A stretch of 35,511 bases of DNA from Candidatus Azambacteria bacterium GW2011_GWA2_42_9 (GTDB lineage Bacteria > Patescibacteriota > Minisyncoccia > UBA10092). The position numbers were made by a program, and so were the translations under genes. Numbering within the stretch: position 1 is the first letter of the stretch; each line of letters begins with the position of its first letter. The DNA is taken from assembly GCA_000994805.1 (NCBI GenBank), contig LCEQ01000006.1, positions 1 through 35,511 of the forward strand, written 5' to 3'. The notes beneath the pieces were generated by a model. The model did no database searches. It had not been told where the DNA came from and worked only from the letters and a program-made list of their open reading frames with translations. Positions 31,099 through 35,511 of the stretch are shown one piece after another.

Positions 31099-32690
31099 AA
31101 TAATTCTCCCAAGCCATGATTCTGGATTTTACCTTCCGATAAGGCCAATTGGCCGTTAATAATAACCGAATGAATCCCCCGCGAATACTGAAAAGGATTG
31201 TCAAAAGTAGCCATATCCTTTACGGTCTCCGGATTAAATATGGCGATATCCGCGAAATAACCATCTTTAATAATCCCGCGATGTTTTAAGCCGATTTTCA
31301 AAGCCGGAAGAGCCGTCATTTTTTTGATTGCCTCTTCAAAGCTTAGGATATTTTTCTCGCGAACGTAATGGCTTAATATTCTGGTAAAACAGCCAAAAGA
31401 TCGCGGATGCGACAAATAACCGCTTTTAGAGTCTTCCAAATTAAAAGCGGCGCCATCGGAGGCAATAATGGAAAGGTTGCTTTTTAGCGCTTCGGTTAGA
31501 TTTTCTTCCGATAAAGAAGGCCAAAAAACAATAAGTTTGCCTTCGGCCGCGAGTAAAAGATTAATCATGGTTTCTAAAATGCCAGTTCCCTGATTTTTGG
31601 CGATAAATTCAAGGGTCTTGCCAATAAACGTCTTATCGATATCGCCCGAAGCGATAATAATATTCCTAAACTCGCCTTCCCTATCCCCCATTTCTTCAAC
31701 AACCCGTTTTTTTAATTCCGGGTTTTTCAAATTTTCCAAAAGTTTCATCCGGCCGCCGACCGCAACGAAGTCCGGCAATAAGGTGTAAAAAACCGTGGCC
31801 GTGGAAGTGTACGGATAAACGTCAAAATTTACATTAAGACCTTCGGCCGCCGCTTTATGAATTTCTTCCAGGCCTTTTTTAAATATAGGCCAATTATTTT
31901 GGCCGACGGCCTTAAAATGGGAAATCTCAAGATTGGCTTTGGTTTTTTTTGAAACCTCAATCGCCTCAACAACGCTTTCGTAAAGCTTGCTTCCCTCGTC
32001 TCTTAAATGGGCGCTGTAAATTTTTTCTTGTTTTCCGCCAAAGGCGGATCCGCCTTTGGCGGATAAAGTTGAAACAAGTGTTGCGATTTCTTCGGCCGAA
32101 GCCATTTTGGCATGGGAATAACCCAGGCCCGTTGAAAAACCCATCGCCCCCTGGCTTAAAGCGGTTTCAAGCAAATGCTTTGCCTGGCTTAATTCGCCAT
32201 CAGTTAAATCCCTGAATTCGTCTTTTACAATACTGCGGCGCAAGGTGGCATGCCCGATTAAAGTGCCAAAATTCAAAAGAAATTTCTTTTTCCTTACTTC
32301 ATCAAAAAATTCGGAAAGAGAAAGCCAGTTAACATTTATTTGTTTTATATCGGCCCATTTTTGGATTGCCGCGATAACGTTGCCGGTGGTAAGCGGCGCT
32401 AAAGATGAACCGCAATTGCCGCCAATAACGGTGGTTACTCCTTGATACAAGTAACTTTCTAAATCGGGATGGCTGAATAAAGTCCAATGCCTGTCGGAAG
32501 CGTTGTTAATATCAATAAATCCCGGTGCGACATGACAGCCGGCCGCGTCAATCACGGTCTCGGCCGAAGGATTGCCTAAAAAACCGATTCTTTCAATCTT
32601 CCCGTTTTTAACCGCCACATCGGCGTGAAAAGCGGGCGTTCCCACGCCATCAATAATTGTCCCGTTTTTGATAAGGATATCTAATGCCAT
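31095..32690 (-). CDS. D-aminoacylase-like amidohydrolase, HxH metal motif lost
   Basis: The 531-aa protein aligns by eye with N-acyl-D-amino-acid deacylases: the DILIKNGTIIDG start, APGFID at strand 1, GGNCGSSLAP (Cys ligand), YSAHLRDEG and EISHFKAVG (His ligands) and ASDGAAF (Asp). The usual HxH after GFID is replaced by N-N-A (residues 62-64), so metal binding would differ. It lies in the cell-wall operon directly before ftsW (4 nt overlap), so its substrate may come from peptidoglycan D-amino acids; this is inference. A 30-bp perfect palindrome is embedded in the coding region at 32034-32063. Confidence 0.85.
   Translation of the reverse strand: MALDILIKNGTIIDGVGTPAFHADVAVKNGKIERIGFLGNPSAETVIDAAGCHVAPGFIDINNASDRHWTLFSHPDLESYLYQGVTTVIGGNCGSSLAPLTTGNVIAAIQKWADIKQINVNWLSLSEFFDEVRKKKFLLNFGTLIGHATLRRSIVKDEFRDLTDGELSQAKHLLETALSQGAMGFSTGLGYSHAKMASAEEIATLVSTLSAKGGSAFGGKQEKIYSAHLRDEGSKLYESVVEAIEVSKKTKANLEISHFKAVGQNNWPIFKKGLEEIHKAAAEGLNVNFDVYPYTSTATVFYTLLPDFVAVGGRMKLLENLKNPELKKRVVEEMGDREGEFRNIIIASGDIDKTFIGKTLEFIAKNQGTGILETMINLLLAAEGKLIVFWPSLSEENLTEALKSNLSIIASDGAAFNLEDSKSGYLSHPRSFGCFTRILSHYVREKNILSFEEAIKKMTALPALKIGLKHRGIIKDGYFADIAIFNPETVKDMATFDNPFQYSRGIHSVIINGQLALSEGKIQNHGLGELL
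32034..32063. repeat. Perfect 30-bp palindrome inside the amidohydrolase gene
   Basis: The element consists of TCCGCC-AAA-GGCGGA followed by TCCGCC-TTT-GGCGGA, so it can form one long cruciform or two small hairpins. It is translated in frame as a Gly/Ser/Lys-rich insert (SAKGGSAFGG). Confidence 0.95.
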
Positions 32691-32714
32691 TACTTATATT
32701 ATACAACGAAAGAT

Positions 32715-32751
32715 AAAAACAAAAAAACAACTGCCCCGTTGGAAGGGGCAG
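32715..32751 (-). terminator. Rho-independent terminator after mraY
   Basis: On the minus strand CTGCCCC (32751-32745), a 7-nt loop, GGGGCAG (32737-32731), then TTGTTTTTTTGTTTTT. It splits the envelope run between mraY and the amidohydrolase gene. A second small stem, GTGCGC/GCGCAC (32784-32789/32796-32801), stands upstream of it. Confidence 0.88.
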
Positions 32752-32855
32752 GCCCTTTGAATTGGGCGGAGTGTTAAATTGGTGTGCGCCAAAATGCGCA
32801 CGACCTGTAAGCTATTTTAATTATAGCTGATTTTAACCAGCATGTCAAATAAAAT

Positions 32856-33767
32856 TTATTTTCCCAAAAGGCCGATGATGAGGCCGATGGTTGCAGAAAC
32901 GGCGGAAATAATCCAAAAACGCATTGTGACTTTGGTTTCGGGCCAGCCAAGCGCTTCAAAATGATGATGGATGGGTGTTGAAAGAAATATCTTTTTGCCG
33001 CGGAATTTTTTTGACAGCGTCTGGACAATCACCGAACCGGATTCAAAAACCAAAATAAAAGCGATTAAAGGTAAAAGCAGCGCAGAAATAACGCTGGTAA
33101 AAGCCGTCAAATCATAATGTCCCTGAGTAAATGCTAAGGCCCCCAAAGCGGCAAAAGCGAATAAAAGCACCCCGCCGGCTAAACCGTCCAAGCCGTCCGT
33201 TTCATTAGTGGAAAAAGCCGTGGAAACAATTATAAAAATAAAAATAGGGATGTACCATAATCCAACGCTGAAACTGCCTAAAAAGGGAATATAAAATATA
33301 TCCCAGCCGAGTTTAAAATAAAACCAATAAGCGCCTATAGCCGCTACTATCGTATAAAGTAAAATTTTTTGTTTTACTGAAAGTCCCCCGCTCTTAGGGC
33401 CGATTTTAAAAACTCCAAGTAAATCATCGGCAAAACCCAAAATCGCGGAAAACACCAAAGCGCCTAAAGGTAAAAACGTTTGAGATCGGCTTAAAAAATT
33501 AAGCTGGCTGAAAACACCGTCAAAAAAAAGAGAGAGAAGCCAAAAGGCAACCGCCAATATAAGAGTTGTCCCCCAGATTAAAATACCGCCCATTGTCGGG
33601 GTGCCCTCCTTCACGCCATGAATCTTGGCAAAAATCGGAGCGCCTTCGGCTCTAATTTGTTTTCCCAATCGGTATTTGAAAAGAAAATGCGTCAAAAGAG
33701 GCGTTGCGGAGAATGCAACAATAAATGATATAGAAGTTAAAATTAAAAGACGTGCGACCTCTGACAT
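32856..33767 (-). CDS. mraY: Phospho-MurNAc-pentapeptide translocase MraY
   Basis: The 303-aa polytopic membrane protein has TPTMGG, FADDLLG, NETDGLDGLAGG and the HHHFE motif near the C-terminus. It is short for the family (usually about 320-360 aa) but has all catalytic motifs. It makes lipid I from UDP-MurNAc-pentapeptide and undecaprenyl phosphate. It starts 1 nt after the dacA stop, so both share a transcript that ends at the terminator downstream. Confidence 0.96.
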   Translation of the reverse strand: MSEVARLLILTSISFIVAFSATPLLTHFLFKYRLGKQIRAEGAPIFAKIHGVKEGTPTMGGILIWGTTLILAVAFWLLSLFFDGVFSQLNFLSRSQTFLPLGALVFSAILGFADDLLGVFKIGPKSGGLSVKQKILLYTIVAAIGAYWFYFKLGWDIFYIPFLGSFSVGLWYIPIFIFIIVSTAFSTNETDGLDGLAGGVLLFAFAALGALAFTQGHYDLTAFTSVISALLLPLIAFILVFESGSVIVQTLSKKFRGKKIFLSTPIHHHFEALGWPETKVTMRFWIISAVSATIGLIIGLLGK

Positions 33768-33768
33768 T

Positions 33769-34731
33769 TTAATTCCAAATATACGCTTCCTTGAGCCATT
33801 GAATTAATTTTTCTGATTCTAAAAACCGATCGGGCGACCCTAAAACAATAGTAATAATTTCATTTTTATCGCCAAAACTCATTCCGGAAATTAAAAGAGC
33901 TAAAGAACCTCCGGCCTCTCCGGTATATCCGGTTTTACCGGCCACCACTTCGCTTACTCTTCCGAGAAGTTCGTTGGTATTTTTAAGCCGGTGTTCAATA
34001 TTGCCGTCAGAAGAATAAACAATCATGTTTTTTGTTTTTAAAATTTCAAAAATTTCAGAATGAGTGTTTATAAGATAACTGAAAATTTTAAAAACATCAA
34101 GAGCCGAGGAATAATTATTTTCCTCATCAAGGCCGTCGGGATTAGTAAAATGCGTGTTTAAAAGCCCCAACTCTTTAGCTTTTTTATTCATAAGGGAAAT
34201 AAAATCGGGATTTTTATCCGCTAAAGCTACCGCGGCATCGTTTGAAGAATCTATAAGCATAATGCTAAAAAGAGAGCGGACGGTTATTTCCTCAGAGGGT
34301 CTCAAGTCCCCTTTTGAACCTTCGCGTTTTACGGCTGACAATGGGACCTTGATAACCATCGTAGGCTGATAGTTTTCCAAAACGACAATAGCGGTCATAA
34401 GCTTGGTAAGAGACGCCACCGGCCGCCTGATTTCCATATTTTTATTGTAATAAACTCTTCCGCCGTCGGCCCGCATAGCCAAAGCTGCTTCGGCCCCAAG
34501 TTCCAACGCCGGAGCCGACCAGTTGCGCCGCGGCAAAGTATTTTCGCTGTCGCCAAAAACAACAAAAGTCGGCGGCACAAAATTCATTAAAGCCGCCGGC
34601 CCGTCTTTTAATTTATAGTCGCTATTATTTTGAATTGGTAATCCGTTTTTAGCAGAACCAAAAATCCAAACAAAAAAAATAACGGTAAAAATCAAGGATA
34701 TTTTCAAATAAAATTTTTTATTCCCATCCAT
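33769..34731 (-). CDS. Membrane-anchored D-alanyl-D-alanine carboxypeptidase (S11, DacA/DacF-like)
   Basis: An N-terminal helix (about 9-26) is followed by the penicillin-binding fold: SxxK Ser107-Lys110 (ASLTK), SxN Ser162-Asn164 (DSSND), and KTG 266-268. It lacks the C-terminal amphipathic anchor domain of longer PBP5 types (320 aa total), so the N-terminal helix likely tethers it. It trims the terminal D-Ala of stem peptides. It lies between scpB and mraY. Confidence 0.93.
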   Translation of the reverse strand: MDGNKKFYLKISLIFTVIFFVWIFGSAKNGLPIQNNSDYKLKDGPAALMNFVPPTFVVFGDSENTLPRRNWSAPALELGAEAALAMRADGGRVYYNKNMEIRRPVASLTKLMTAIVVLENYQPTMVIKVPLSAVKREGSKGDLRPSEEITVRSLFSIMLIDSSNDAAVALADKNPDFISLMNKKAKELGLLNTHFTNPDGLDEENNYSSALDVFKIFSYLINTHSEIFEILKTKNMIVYSSDGNIEHRLKNTNELLGRVSEVVAGKTGYTGEAGGSLALLISGMSFGDKNEIITIVLGSPDRFLESEKLIQWLKEAYIWN

Positions 34732-34745
34732 AATGGTTCTTATCT

Positions 34746-34841
34746 TGATGAAGCTAATACAAAATAAAATTCCTTAGCCCCATTCGCCTTCGGCGAACGG
34801 CTCGCCCCCACCTAGAATTTTATTTTGTATTAGCTTCATCA
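34746..34841. repeat. 27-bp perfect inverted repeat covering the scpB 3' end
   Basis: Arms 34746-34772 and 34815-34841 are exact reverse complements with a 42-nt loop that itself contains TTCGCC-TTC-GGCGAA. The right arm encodes the last codons and stop of scpB. No U-tract follows, so it is not a classical terminator. Confidence 0.92.
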
Positions 34842-35341
34842 CGCAAATTCATATAATTTGGTAAATCTTCTAATTTATTTAAACCCAGATGTTTTAAAAA
34901 ATCAAAGGTAATATTATAAATGTAAGATCGGCCATCTTCGGGATTATTATATTTCCCTATAAGCCCCCTGATTGCCAAACTCTGCAAAATGAAACTGCAG
35001 TTAACGCCGCGCAAATTTTCAATTTGCGCGCGGCTTATTGGCCCGCGATACGAGATAATTGCGAGTGTTTCCAAAGCTGCTGGCGATAAGTCCTCTTCAA
35101 AATCGCTTTTTATAAGTTTTTTTACCGGTTCAACCGAATAAGGCGAAGCAACCAGTTGGACTTTACCGTCAAAAAACACAAGGCGCAGTCCTCTTTCATT
35201 TTTTTCATAGTCGTCCACCAACTCCTTTAATGAGCCGTTGATTTCTATTTCGCCGGTTTCTAAGATCTCGGCCAGCTTTTTTACGGTAACGGGATGGCCG
35301 GCCGTAAATAATAAACTTTCTAAAAGCGATTTATAATTCAT
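34820..35341 (-). CDS. scpB: Segregation and condensation protein B
   Basis: The 173-aa protein has two winged-helix domains with the usual LLFTAGHPV start and the hallmark ALETLAIISYRGPISRAQIE and RGLIGKYNNPEDGRSYIY blocks. With ScpA and SMC it organises chromosomes for segregation. Its ATG overlaps the scpA stop by 4 nt. Its last codons form one arm of a 27-bp inverted repeat. Confidence 0.96.
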   Translation of the reverse strand: MNYKSLLESLLFTAGHPVTVKKLAEILETGEIEINGSLKELVDDYEKNERGLRLVFFDGKVQLVASPYSVEPVKKLIKSDFEEDLSPAALETLAIISYRGPISRAQIENLRGVNCSFILQSLAIRGLIGKYNNPEDGRSYIYNITFDFLKHLGLNKLEDLPNYMNLRDEANTK

Positions 35342-35511
35342 GTAAGTTTTTTAATCTTAATGTCTCCAAACAAATAATCTTGCGACGCTTCCAGAATCCG
35401 GCTCCTCATCAGCATCAGCATTGCCAAAAACGTCAGTATAACATCAATCTTTTCCTTCACCGAACCAGAAATCTCAGAAAATGACGCTTCAACCGCTATG
35501 CTTATCCTGTC
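35338..35511 (-). CDS. scpA: Segregation and condensation protein A, C-terminal end only
   Basis: 57 codons are visible up to TGA at 35340-35338; the rest is beyond the right edge. The fragment has the ScpA winged-helix ending (VKEKIDVILTFLAMLML then QDYLFGDIKI), and the position directly before scpB with a 4-nt overlap supports the call. It is the kleisin that bridges the SMC heads. Confidence 0.85.
   Translation of the reverse strand, partial: DRISIAVEASFSEISGSVKEKIDVILTFLAMLMLMRSRILEASQDYLFGDIKIKKLT

Noticed and set aside
1-35511. CRISPR array or cas genes
   Set aside because: No series of evenly spaced direct repeats and no Cas-like protein was seen.

Overview
The window reads as part of a chromosome of a Patescibacteria/CPR bacterium, most likely Parcubacteria-like. 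The signs are short core proteins, 1-4 nt gene overlaps, a VirD4/TraG-like ATPase followed by a GtrA protein, a very short DnaX, several single-domain orphan proteins, and a compact cell-wall gene run. TGA is a normal stop here (rplI, fmt, scpA and the GIY-YIG gene end in it), so this is not a UGA-recoding lineage. Taxonomy is inference; no 16S gene or marker alignment is available.

Layout. 1-2.5 kb: two GT-C membrane glycosyltransferases on the minus strand, separated by a plus-strand unit that runs from a consensus promoter through a 47-aa membrane peptide, tRNA-Met and an aberrant tRNA-Leu to a strong terminator. 2.5-5.9 kb: a small protein, the conjugation-type ATPase and GtrA. 5.9-9.9 kb (minus): trypsin-like protease, rlmE, coiled-coil orphan, histidine phosphatase with a 48-aa basic gene directly upstream, and an M29 aminopeptidase. 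10-11.1 kb: dnaX lacking most of its zinc module, then tRNA-Gln. 11.2-14.5 kb: an accessory and decaying island with a three-gene orphan operon, a HAD pseudogene, an SGNH gene fragment, a helical orphan gene and a frameshifted SGNH gene. 14.6-18.9 kb: DEAD-box helicase, TPR-like protein, DHFR/RibD-like protein, membrane protein, GH18 and patatin. 19-20.5 kb: a small Cys/His protein with a perfect promoter, superoxide dismutase, and a GIY-YIG gene bracketed by 20-bp inverted repeats. 20.45-20.95 kb: a gene-free GC-rich stretch with a consensus promoter and a row of perfect hairpins, my best candidate for an undescribed structured RNA. 21-24.6 kb: fmt-def, an S41 protease with rplI, and rpmA. 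24.6-25.7 kb: two exported or anchored orphans. 25.8-35.5 kb (minus): a cell-envelope and division run in transcription order scpA-scpB-dacA-mraY, terminator, amidohydrolase-ftsW-murG-gltX-M23 peptidase-membrane protein.

How it fits together. MraY, MurG, FtsW, DacA and the M23 peptidase cover lipid I and II synthesis, glycan polymerisation and peptidoglycan trimming. The GH18, patatin, protease and proline-rich proteins probably act at the envelope. Fmt, Def, GltX, bL9, bL27 and RlmE serve translation.

Two expression styles are visible. Several genes have a -10-like hexamer only 6-11 nt before the ATG and no Shine-Dalgarno, consistent with leaderless or nearly leaderless mRNAs. Five lineage-specific genes instead carry strong AGGAGG-type ribosome sites, mostly with recognisable promoters and nearby hairpin terminators, like self-contained cassettes. 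Short perfect palindromes also recur, both between genes and inside coding sequences.
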